Positions 8,013-15,528 of a stretch of 64,000 bases of DNA are shown here, piece by piece. Numbering within the stretch: the first letter of the stretch is position 1; every line of letters begins with the position of its first letter. The position numbers were made by a program, and so were the translations under genes. This stretch comes from Pseudomonadota bacterium (GTDB lineage: Bacteria; Pseudomonadota; Alphaproteobacteria; Acetobacterales; Acetobacteraceae), in NCBI GenBank assembly GCA_021845595.1, contig JAJZVV010000011.1:31048-95047 (forward strand), read 5' to 3'. The notes below the pieces were generated by a model. It did not search any database and was not told the origin of the DNA. It saw only the letters and a list, made by a program, of their open reading frames with translations.

Positions 8013-11000
8013 TCAGCCCGGCCGCATGCGCCGCGGCATACCCTGCTCGATTGCCGCGAGAATGGCCTCGCCGACATGTCCGGGATTGTAGAGCGCCGCG
8101 ATCCGCGCCTGCCCGGCGCGGCCGATCGCGCGTGCGGCCGCCTTGTCCTCGTGGACGTGGCGCATATGCGCCGCCGCCTGCTCCACGTCGGCCTCCGCCC
8201 AGCTCTGCCCTTCCGCCCCCGGATACTCGCCCGGCGCCACCGGCACGAGGTGGTAATCGACGACATAGGCGCAGTCCTGGGTGGCGAAGTCGGCGGTGCC
8301 GGAATAGCCGGTGACGATGACCGGCCGGCCGAGCAGCATCGCCTCAGCCGGTCCGCGGCCGAAGCCCTCGGAGCGGTGCAGCGAGACGAAAGCGTCGGCG
8401 GCGGCGATCAGGTCGAACACCGCGGCGCGGTCGAGCACGACGTCGCGCAGCGCGATGCGCGGATCGTCGCAGAGATCGGCGAGCGCCCGCCAGGCCAGCG
8501 GCGTGCTCGCGCCGCCCTGGGTCTTGATCAGGAGCTGCACCGGCTCTTCGCCGGTCGGGAACGCGGTGCGGAAGGCCTGCACCACCGCTTCGGGGTTCTT
8601 GCGGCTGGCGTAGGAGCGGAAATCGAACATGAACAGGAAGACGGTGGCGTCCTCGGGCAGGCCGAGCACCGTGCGGTCGGCACGCGGCTCGTGCGCGGGC
8701 GGCAGCACCGGCATCGGCACCCGGCGCACCGGCCGCAGCCCGGCGTGGGCGAAGGCGTCGCGGGCGAATTCCGTCGCCGCCCAGATTTCGTCGAAAAACG
8801 AGTAGGCGTGGCGCCAGCTCCGTGGCAGCCACTCCAGCTCCCACGCCCAGTAGCCGATGCTGCGCGCCGCGGTGACGCCGTGCTGGCGCAGGAACAGCAC
8901 GTCCTCGACCGCGGTGATGGCGTTGAGGTGGAGGATGTTGGCCTCGAACTCGACCCGCACGCCGGCGGGCAGCGCGGTGCCGTCCGGGCGCAGGATGCTG
9001 CCATCGGCGCGGTCGACCCCGAGCCAGTCGGTGAACGCCACCGCCTCCAGGGCGCGGGCGGTGGCGCGCACATCCTCGCCCCGTCCGGTGCTCTCGCGCC
9101 ACCAGCCGGTGAGCCCGATCCTGGCGCGGTGCACCGGCGCGATCACCGCCGGTTGTGCCAGATCGCGGGCGAACAGCGTGCCGAGCGGGTAGTCCGCGTA
9201 GCTGGAGGCGAAATTCTGCTTGGCCCAAGCCGCCAGCTCGGTCCGCCCGGTTTCGGTGGCGACGTCGAACAGGGCGCGGAGATCCGGGCGCGTATTCCGC
9301 ACCATCTCCAGCGCCACCGGCAGGCCTTCCAGCCGCGGCGAGGGGCCGGCGAGGAACTCGGCCAGGCGCGGATCGAACGCGTCGAGCGTGAGGCCGAGTT
9401 CGCTGAGGCCGCTGGTCACGAGCCAGTGCAGATAGCCGAGCCGCTGGTCCTCGTCGGCGAGCGGAAATGCGCTCTGCACGTCGGCGCGCGTCTCCCACAG
9501 CGCCATCTCCGCGCGGTTGAAGCGGAATCCGAGTACGCTGATATCGGTGAGTTCGGCAAAGTAGCGCCGCAACTCGGCCACCATCGGTGACGGCCAGCGA
9601 TAGGCGCGGGCGGCAAGGAACGCGTACCAGAGCCCATGCGAGAGCCGCGCCGAGCGATCGGTCGGGAAATCCTGCCAGCGGGCGAGATTGGCGCGGTGGG
9701 CCTGCACCTCGCGCGTCAGCAGCATGCCCTCGTTCAGCGGCATGTCGCCATACTGCGCGGCGATGTAGCTGCCCCGGCTGATCTGGGCGACGAAGGCGTC
9801 GGTGAACAGGGCCGGGTCGACGCTGCCCTCGTCGATCGCGGCGGTGATGACCCAGCCGAGGAAGGCGCGCGCCCGCTCCGATCGCGTGAGGTCGAAATGC
9901 GCCTGCAGATCGGGGCGCCGCTCCCAGCTCAGCGCCGCCTGCCGCGGCAGCAGCAGCGCCAACTCGCCCAGCGGCAAGCTGACATCGCCGTGCAGGAGCT
10001 GCAGCGCGTCGCTGGCCGCCCCGGGCCACATCTCCACGGCGAGCGACGGCCATGGCGGTGGGCGGGCGGTGATCAGCGCCGGCGCGCCGGGATCGGCCCC
10101 GCCGCGCAGCGCCCGGGCGGCCGCGATGCTGCGTCCGTCCACGCCCTCGGCCGCCGCATCGCCGCCGAGGAACCAGGTGTAATAGGCGTCGAGCCCGGGT
10201 TCGGTATGGATGTCGAAGACGGTGCGCAGGTCGGCCCGGTCCAGCCAGGTCTGATACATGAACCGGGTCAGCGCGATGCCGCGGGCTGCGGCGGTCTCGT
10301 CCGGCGCGTCGAAAAACCCGGAGGGAACATCGAGCCCGGTCGCCGGGTCCAGCCTTCCCTCGTCGACGGCGCGGACCAGCCAGCGCCGCATCGCCGGCTC
10401 GATCGGCCGGCCATCGGCGAAGCTGCCGAACCCATAGGTCAGGCTTCGCGTCCGCCGCCAGCCGTTGGCGTGCAGCAGGTCACGATAGCGCCGGGCCAGC
10501 GCGGCGGCAGGGGCGGGAACGGCATCGCGGAAGCGGCTCTCGTGGCGCGAGAGCAGTCGCTCGTCGTCGGGCACCAGCCCGCTGAAATGGAAGAAGATCA
10601 GCGGCTCGCCGTTGACCCGCCAGGCGCCGTCTGCGCCGGTTTCCACCATGCGGTGGGCGAGGTTCCAGTAGGCGACGTTGCAGCCGGGGTGGTGCAGTAT
10701 GGCGAGCCGCGGCACGAACGACGGGGCGAGGTCCATCCAGCGCTGGTCGGTGAACATGTGCCGCGCCAGATCGACGCGGCAGTGCAGCCGGCAGCGTTCG
10801 CCCCACCAGAGGAGCAGGCGCCTGGCATCGGCGTCGTCGCGCATCGCCGCGAAGCCCAGATTGTACACGCCCGACTGCAGGATGGTGAGATCGGAGGGTT
10901 CCAGCCCGTCATCGAGCGGCGCGGAGAGGTGCGGGGTGAGCACGACGCTGTGCTGGGCGAGCGGATCGAGCGCGGGAGCGAGCGGGGCCAGTACCAGGAT

Positions 11001-11393
11001 GTCCGGGTCGAGATAGCAGGCCTCGGCGAAGCCGAGGGTCTCGAACATGTGGCGGAAGGCGAACGGCTTGAGCGCGGTGTTGAACTCCAGCACGCTGTAG
11101 AGCCGCTGCATGGCGGGCAGCGTCGCGATGCCGAGCGTCTCGCAGCCGATCACCGTCGCGGCGAGGTCGAGCCCGGCGAAACTGCGCGGCGTGTCGGCGA
11201 GAATGATGAAGCGCGCGGCGTCCGGCTCGGCGGCGCGGACCGACTGCATCAGCGTCGCCGCGTAGGCGATGTAGTTGGCCGACGCGATGGTGAAGATGGC
11301 CCGGCGGGGCGCTGCCCGGCTGCTCCGGCGCCGAGCGCCCGCCGGGCGAACGGCGCCCCGCTTCTCCGCCGTGCTCGCCCTGACGTTCGCCAT
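8013..11393 (-). CDS. Large two-domain glycosyltransferase (GT-A N-terminal, GT4 C-terminal)
   Basis: About 1126 aa from the ATG at 11393; an upstream in-frame TTG at 11438 would add 15 Arg-rich residues. The N-terminal domain (about 30-290) looks like a GT-A fold with a DxD site in ACYLDPDILVL (D129/D131). The C-terminal domain (about 820-1115) is a group-1/GT4 transferase with a nucleotide-binding motif HRSEGFGRGPAEAM. The middle (about 375-725) carries four degenerate copies of a WxxRxDLxxxFD...W module. It probably builds a cell-surface or exopolysaccharide glycan in the cytoplasm. The adjacent, divergent exporter genes could share that role (inference). Acceptor and sugar donor cannot be read from the sequence. 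Confidence 0.85.
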   Translation of the reverse strand: MANVRASTAEKRGAVRPAGARRRSSRAAPRRAIFTIASANYIAYAATLMQSVRAAEPDAARFIILADTPRSFAGLDLAATVIGCETLGIATLPAMQRLYSVLEFNTALKPFAFRHMFETLGFAEACYLDPDILVLAPLAPALDPLAQHSVVLTPHLSAPLDDGLEPSDLTILQSGVYNLGFAAMRDDADARRLLLWWGERCRLHCRVDLARHMFTDQRWMDLAPSFVPRLAILHHPGCNVAYWNLAHRMVETGADGAWRVNGEPLIFFHFSGLVPDDERLLSRHESRFRDAVPAPAAALARRYRDLLHANGWRRTRSLTYGFGSFADGRPIEPAMRRWLVRAVDEGRLDPATGLDVPSGFFDAPDETAAARGIALTRFMYQTWLDRADLRTVFDIHTEPGLDAYYTWFLGGDAAAEGVDGRSIAAARALRGGADPGAPALITARPPPWPSLAVEMWPGAASDALQLLHGDVSLPLGELALLLPRQAALSWERRPDLQAHFDLTRSERARAFLGWVITAAIDEGSVDPALFTDAFVAQISRGSYIAAQYGDMPLNEGMLLTREVQAHRANLARWQDFPTDRSARLSHGLWYAFLAARAYRWPSPMVAELRRYFAELTDISVLGFRFNRAEMALWETRADVQSAFPLADEDQRLGYLHWLVTSGLSELGLTLDAFDPRLAEFLAGPSPRLEGLPVALEMVRNTRPDLRALFDVATETGRTELAAWAKQNFASSYADYPLGTLFARDLAQPAVIAPVHRARIGLTGWWRESTGRGEDVRATARALEAVAFTDWLGVDRADGSILRPDGTALPAGVRVEFEANILHLNAITAVEDVLFLRQHGVTAARSIGYWAWELEWLPRSWRHAYSFFDEIWAATEFARDAFAHAGLRPVRRVPMPVLPPAHEPRADRTVLGLPEDATVFLFMFDFRSYASRKNPEAVVQAFRTAFPTGEEPVQLLIKTQGGASTPLAWRALADLCDDPRIALRDVVLDRAAVFDLIAAADAFVSLHRSEGFGRGPAEAMLLGRPVIVTGYSGTADFATQDCAYVVDYHLVPVAPGEYPGAEGQSWAEADVEQAAAHMRHVHEDKAAARAIGRAGQARIAALYNPGHVGEAILAAIEQGMPRRMRPG

Positions 11394-11695
11394 GCCGCCG
11401 CGCCCTCGCCGGTTCGACCCCGCGGATGTGACCGGCAAGGCCCCCTAAGAGAGGCCCCCAAGAGAGCCCCCAAAAGGGCCCCCAGGCGATGCCACCACGT
11501 GTATTCACGCGGTTCAACCATACCCCGGCAGTCATTTCAACGCCCAAGCGGCGGCCGGGCCCGTCTCCACCCCTCGCCACCGGTCGGTGCGGCCCCATGT
11601 TAGGATAGGAGCGGCAGGGCGCGTATAGGCCCGTGCGCGCGGGCGCCTGATCTGGGTCATGGCGTGCCGGCGCCGCTGTGGCGAGAGAGCAGGGC
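11394..11695. other. Divergent intergenic region with a C-rich short repeat
   Basis: Separates the minus-strand glycosyltransferase from the plus-strand exporter operon and should hold both promoters. I could not assign a convincing -35/-10 pair. At 11440-11488 there are four imperfect copies of a roughly 13-nt unit close to GGCCCCCAAGAGA. No ORF with family resemblance is seen here. Confidence 0.5.
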
Positions 11696-12769
11696 ATGGA
11701 TGTTCGCGTGCAGACATGGCCGGCGACGCGCCAGCGGCGGCGGACCGGCCTGCGGGTGGCGGCGCTGCTCGCCGTGGCGCTGTCCGCCGGTGCTGGCGCT
11801 TGGCAGCTCTGGGGCCGGAGCCCGGCGGTGGCGACGCTGCACCCGGTGCGCGGCCCGGCCATCGAGGCGGTCTATGCCGCCGGCGTGGTCGAGGCGATCG
11901 ACACCGCGCGCGTCGGCACCAAGGTCGCCGGGCGGATCACCGACCTTCTCGTCGATGACGGCGATACGGTGAAGCAGGGCGAGCTGCTCGCCGTGATCGA
12001 CGATCGGGAGGCGCGCCGGCGGGTGGACGATGCCCGCGCCCGTCTCGAGCTCGCCGACCAGGAGCTGGCGCGCGACCGCGCCCTGCTGGCCCAGCATGTC
12101 CGCCCCGAGCAAGCGGTGCAGCGCTCCCAGGCGGAGCGCGACCGGGCCGCCGCGGGGCTCAAGATGGCCGCCGACCAGCTCGCCGATACGCGCATCCTCG
12201 CCCCATTCGACGGGGTGGTGATGAAGCGGGAGGTGGACAAGGGCGACATGCTGGCGGCCAATGCCACGCTGTTCACCATCGCCGTGCCCGGCCGGCTGCG
12301 CGTCGCCGCCGATGTCGACGAGCGCGACATCGCCCTGGTGCGGCTCGGCGCGCGGGTCGCGATCCGCGCCGATGCGCTGCCGGACCGGCCGGTGAGCGCG
12401 ACGGTGACGAACATCCGCCCGCTCGGCGATCCGGCGACGCGCAGCTTCCGGGTCGAAGCCAATCTGCCGCCCGATTCGGGGCTGATGGTGGGCATGACGG
12501 TGGACGTGAACATCGTCACCGGCGAACGCGCCGACGCGCTGCTGGTGCCGGCCACCGCCGTTCATCACGACGCGCCGCAGGGCGGACGCGCCGGGCCGGC
12601 CTATGTGTTCCGCGTCGTCGACGGCAAGGCCCGCCGCACCGCGGTCCAGACCGGCGCCGTCGGCGAGACGCGCGTCGAGATCCGCGCGGGGCTCGGCGCC
12701 GCCGACCGCGTCATCGCCGACCCGCCGGACGGGCTGGCGGACGGGCGCTCGGTGCGGGTCGAGCGCTGA
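11696..12769 (+). CDS. Membrane-fusion (HlyD/MacA-type) adaptor of an ABC exporter
   Basis: Periplasmic adaptor subunit. It has 357 aa with an N-terminal membrane anchor (about 17-36) and a split biotinyl-lipoyl-like domain (RVGTKVAGRITDLLVDDGDTVKQGELLAVID and DTRILAPFDGVVMKREVDKGDML). A short coiled-coil hairpin (about 105-160) and beta-barrel and membrane-proximal domains follow. ATG 11696 is preferred because AGCAGGG precedes it; an in-frame GTG at 11678 would add six residues. The stop overlaps the permease start (TGATG), showing an operon. The adaptor-permease-ATPase order resembles DevBCA/MacAB exporters; no outer-membrane partner is adjacent. Confidence 0.9.
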   Translation: MDVRVQTWPATRQRRRTGLRVAALLAVALSAGAGAWQLWGRSPAVATLHPVRGPAIEAVYAAGVVEAIDTARVGTKVAGRITDLLVDDGDTVKQGELLAVIDDREARRRVDDARARLELADQELARDRALLAQHVRPEQAVQRSQAERDRAAAGLKMAADQLADTRILAPFDGVVMKREVDKGDMLAANATLFTIAVPGRLRVAADVDERDIALVRLGARVAIRADALPDRPVSATVTNIRPLGDPATRSFRVEANLPPDSGLMVGMTVDVNIVTGERADALLVPATAVHHDAPQGGRAGPAYVFRVVDGKARRTAVQTGAVGETRVEIRAGLGAADRVIADPPDGLADGRSVRVER

Positions 12770-14010
12770 TGCCGCTCGCGCTCGATATCGCGCGCGCCCA
12801 TCTGCTCGGCCGCCGCCGCCAGAGCCTGGTCGCGGTCCTCGGCGTCACCCTCGGCGTCGCCTTCTTCATCGCCATGTCGGCGATGATGCACGGATTCCAG
12901 AATTATTTTCGCACCCAGATCGTCGATTCCAATCCCCACATCATGATCACCGACGAGATCCGCCGCCCGGCGCGCCAGCCGCTGGCGCTGCTGCATCCCG
13001 AGGCGGCGGTCGCGGTGACGCGGGTGCTGCCGCGCGATCCGGTGCGCGGCATCGCCAATGCGGGGGCGATTCTCGACGCGCTCGGGCGGATGGCGGGGCT
13101 GGCGGCGGCGCCGACCTTGCGCGGCCAGCTCATCCTGCGGCGCGCCGGGCGTGACTACGCCGTCGCCGCGCTCGGCATCGACCCGGTGCGCGAGGCGCGC
13201 GTCACCCAGCTCGCCGGCAACCTCGTCGCCGGCAGCCTGGACGCGCTCACACGCCAGTCGAACGGCGTCATCCTCGGCCGGGCGCTGGCGGTGAAGATGG
13301 GCGCCGGGCTGGGCGACACGATCACCGGCGTGGCCACGACCGGCGCGAGTGCCGCGCTGCGCGTCGTCGGGCTGTTCAGCACCGGCATCGAGACCCAGGA
13401 TCTGGGCCAGGTCTATCTCCAGCTCGCGCGCGAGCAGGCGCTGGAGAACCGGCCGCTGGTGGTCAACGAGATCGATATCCGCCTCGACGACATCACCCGC
13501 TCGGTGGCGATGGCGAAGGAGATCGAGGGGCGGTTCGGCTTCAAGGCGGCGCCGTGGGAGGAGACCTACAGCCGCATCCTGGCGGTGTTTCTGCTGCAGA
13601 ACATCATCATGACCACCGTCACCGGCGCGATTCTCGTCGTCGCCGGGTTCGGCATTTTCAACGTCATCTCGACGGTGGTGCTGGAGAAGGCGCGCGACAT
13701 CGCGATCATGCGCTCGATCGGCCTGTCGCGGCGCGTGATCGTGCGGATCTTCGTCATCGAGGGGGCGCTGGTCGGCAGCGTCGGCACCATGCTCGGCTGG
13801 CTGGTGGCGATGGCGATGGCGGCTGGCATCGCCCGCATCCCCGCGCCCGGCGCGACCGATCCGAACGAGACCATGCGCGTCGCCCAGTCCGTGGACCTCT
13901 ATGTCGTCGCCAGCCTGATCGCCATGGCCGCCGCCATCGGCGCGGCCTGGCTGCCGGCGCGGCGCGCGGCACGGACGGACCCGCTGGCGGTGATCCGGGG
14001 CGCGACGTGA
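12769..14010 (+). CDS. ABC transporter permease (FtsX/MacB/DevC type)
   Basis: A 413-aa permease with one N-terminal TM helix (about 17-40), a large periplasmic domain (about 45-270), and three C-terminal TM helices (about 285-400). This is the topology of FtsX-domain exporters such as LolC/E, MacB and DevC. The conserved segment ILVVAGFGIFNVISTVVLEKARDIAIMRSIGLSRR is the coupling region to the ATPase. The start overlaps the adaptor stop and the stop overlaps the ATPase start. Substrate unknown; lipid, glycolipid or peptide export are possible. Confidence 0.9.
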   Translation: MPLALDIARAHLLGRRRQSLVAVLGVTLGVAFFIAMSAMMHGFQNYFRTQIVDSNPHIMITDEIRRPARQPLALLHPEAAVAVTRVLPRDPVRGIANAGAILDALGRMAGLAAAPTLRGQLILRRAGRDYAVAALGIDPVREARVTQLAGNLVAGSLDALTRQSNGVILGRALAVKMGAGLGDTITGVATTGASAALRVVGLFSTGIETQDLGQVYLQLAREQALENRPLVVNEIDIRLDDITRSVAMAKEIEGRFGFKAAPWEETYSRILAVFLLQNIIMTTVTGAILVVAGFGIFNVISTVVLEKARDIAIMRSIGLSRRVIVRIFVIEGALVGSVGTMLGWLVAMAMAAGIARIPAPGATDPNETMRVAQSVDLYVVASLIAMAAAIGAAWLPARRAARTDPLAVIRGAT

Positions 14011-14699
14011 TCGCCGCCATCGCCGCGCGCGGCCTGACGCGCATCCTGCCGGGACCGGTGCCGACCGTGCTGGTGGAGGAGATCGACCTCGATTTCGCCC
14101 CCGGCAGCTTCACCGCCATCACCGGCCCGTCGGGTTCGGGCAAATCGTCGCTGCTCTATCTGCTCGGCCTGCTCGACCGGCCGAGCGCGGGCGAGGTGCT
14201 CGTCGAGGGCGCGCCGACAGCGGAGCTCGACGACGATACGCGCGGCGACCTCCGGCTGGAGCGCTTCGGCTTCGTCTTCCAGTTCCACTTCCTGCTGCCC
14301 GAGTTCACCGTGCTGGACAATGTGATCCTGCCGATGCGCGAGCTTGGGCAGCTGTCCGCGGCGGCGATGCGCGCACGCGGCGAGGCGCTGCTCGCCTCGC
14401 TCGACATGGCGGAGCTGGCGCGCAAGCTGCCGGGCCAGCTCTCCGGCGGCCAGCGTCAGCGCACCGCCATCGCCCGCGCGCTGGCCAACGACCCGCGCTT
14501 CATCCTCGCCGACGAGCCGACCGGCGCGCTCGACACGCGCAACGGCCGCGCCGTCTTCGCCATTCTCCGCCGGCTGGCCGAGGAGGGGCGGACGGTGATC
14601 GTCGTCACCCACGACGAAACGCTCGCCGCGCTGACCGACCGGCGCGTGCAGCTCATCGACGGCCGTCTCGCCGTCGATGCGCCGGTTCAGGACCGGTAG
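14007..14699 (+). CDS. ABC transporter ATP-binding protein (MacB/LolD type)
   Basis: A 230-aa ATPase starting at GTG 14007, overlapping the permease TGA. All motor motifs are intact: Walker A GPSGSGKSS, Q-loop FVFQFHFLLPEFTV, signature LSGGQRQRTAIARAL, Walker B RFILADEPTGALD and switch VTHDE. The short length and LPEFTVLDNVILPM resemble the LolD/MacB ATPase class. It powers the exporter encoded at 11696-14010. The 3' end overlaps the convergent aldolase gene by 13 nt. Confidence 0.93.
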   Translation: MIAAIAARGLTRILPGPVPTVLVEEIDLDFAPGSFTAITGPSGSGKSSLLYLLGLLDRPSAGEVLVEGAPTAELDDDTRGDLRLERFGFVFQFHFLLPEFTVLDNVILPMRELGQLSAAAMRARGEALLASLDMAELARKLPGQLSGGQRQRTAIARALANDPRFILADEPTGALDTRNGRAVFAILRRLAEEGRTVIVVTHDETLAALTDRRVQLIDGRLAVDAPVQDR

Positions 14700-15463
14700 T
14701 CGGGCCGGTCGGTTTCGATCAGCCGCAGCGCCGCGCCCCAGGCCAGCCCCTCGGCGCCGGCGCGGGCGGGGCCGTGGAACTGCGCGGCGGTGTGCGCGGC
14801 GACGGCCTCGGAGGGAATGATCAGCTCGGCGCCGCCGGCCAGCGCCTGGATCTGCGCCTGGCAGGCGCGCTCCAGATAATAGATCAGCAGGAACGCCTCG
14901 GCGATCGACCGTCCCGCCACCAGCAGCCCGTGATTGCGCAGGATCATCGCCTGGTGCTGGCCGAGATCCGCCACCAGCCGCGCGCGCTCGTCGAGCTCGA
15001 GCGCGATGCCCTCATAGTCGTGATAGGCGAGATGGCCATGAAACATCATCGCGTGCTGGGAGATCGGCAGCAGCCCGTGCTTCTGGGCCGAGACGGCGAT
15101 GCCGGCGGCGGTGTGGGTGTGCACGACGCAGCTCAGATCCGGCCGTGCCGCGTGGATGGCGGAATGGATGGTGAAGCCGGCGGCGTTGACGCGGCGGCTC
15201 ATCTGCTCGTCCTGGCCGATGATGCGGCCTTCGAGATCGATCTTCACCAGGTCCGAGGCGCGCATTTCGTGGAACAGCACGCCGTACTGGTTGATCAGGA
15301 AATGATGCTCGGGGCCCGGCAGGCGGGCGCTTATATGGGTGTAGATGAAGTCGGTCATGCGGAAATGCGCGACCAGCCGATAGAGCGCGGCGAGGTCGCA
15401 GCGCACCTGCCATTCCTCGGCGCCGATCCCGGCCGGGATCGCGGTCTCGGTGACGATGTTCAT
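14687..15463 (-). CDS. Class II aldolase/adducin family protein
   Basis: Zinc-dependent aldolase-fold protein, 258 aa. Metal ligands are visible in SCVVHTHTAAG (HxH) and probably MILRNHGLLVAG. The N-terminal TDFIYTHISARLPG and FLINQYGVLFHEM are typical of the adducin-like subfamily that includes fuculose-phosphate aldolase relatives. The subfamily is often annotated only as class II aldolase, so the substrate is unknown. ATG 15463 is supported by GGGGGAGA upstream. It is convergent with the exporter ATPase and monocistronic as far as can be seen. Confidence 0.9.
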   Translation of the reverse strand: MNIVTETAIPAGIGAEEWQVRCDLAALYRLVAHFRMTDFIYTHISARLPGPEHHFLINQYGVLFHEMRASDLVKIDLEGRIIGQDEQMSRRVNAAGFTIHSAIHAARPDLSCVVHTHTAAGIAVSAQKHGLLPISQHAMMFHGHLAYHDYEGIALELDERARLVADLGQHQAMILRNHGLLVAGRSIAEAFLLIYYLERACQAQIQALAGGAELIIPSEAVAAHTAAQFHGPARAGAEGLAWGAALRLIETDRPDYRS

Positions 15464-15528
15464 GGTTTTCTCCCCCGTATGGCTGCCCCCGTATCGGCGC
15501 GGAGTGTCGGACCGCGCGCCTTGGCGCG

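Noticed and set aside
8013-11438. TTG start of the glycosyltransferase at 11438
   Set aside because: It would add only an Arg/Gly-rich 15-residue stretch; the ATG at 11393 is more likely, although neither RBS is strong.
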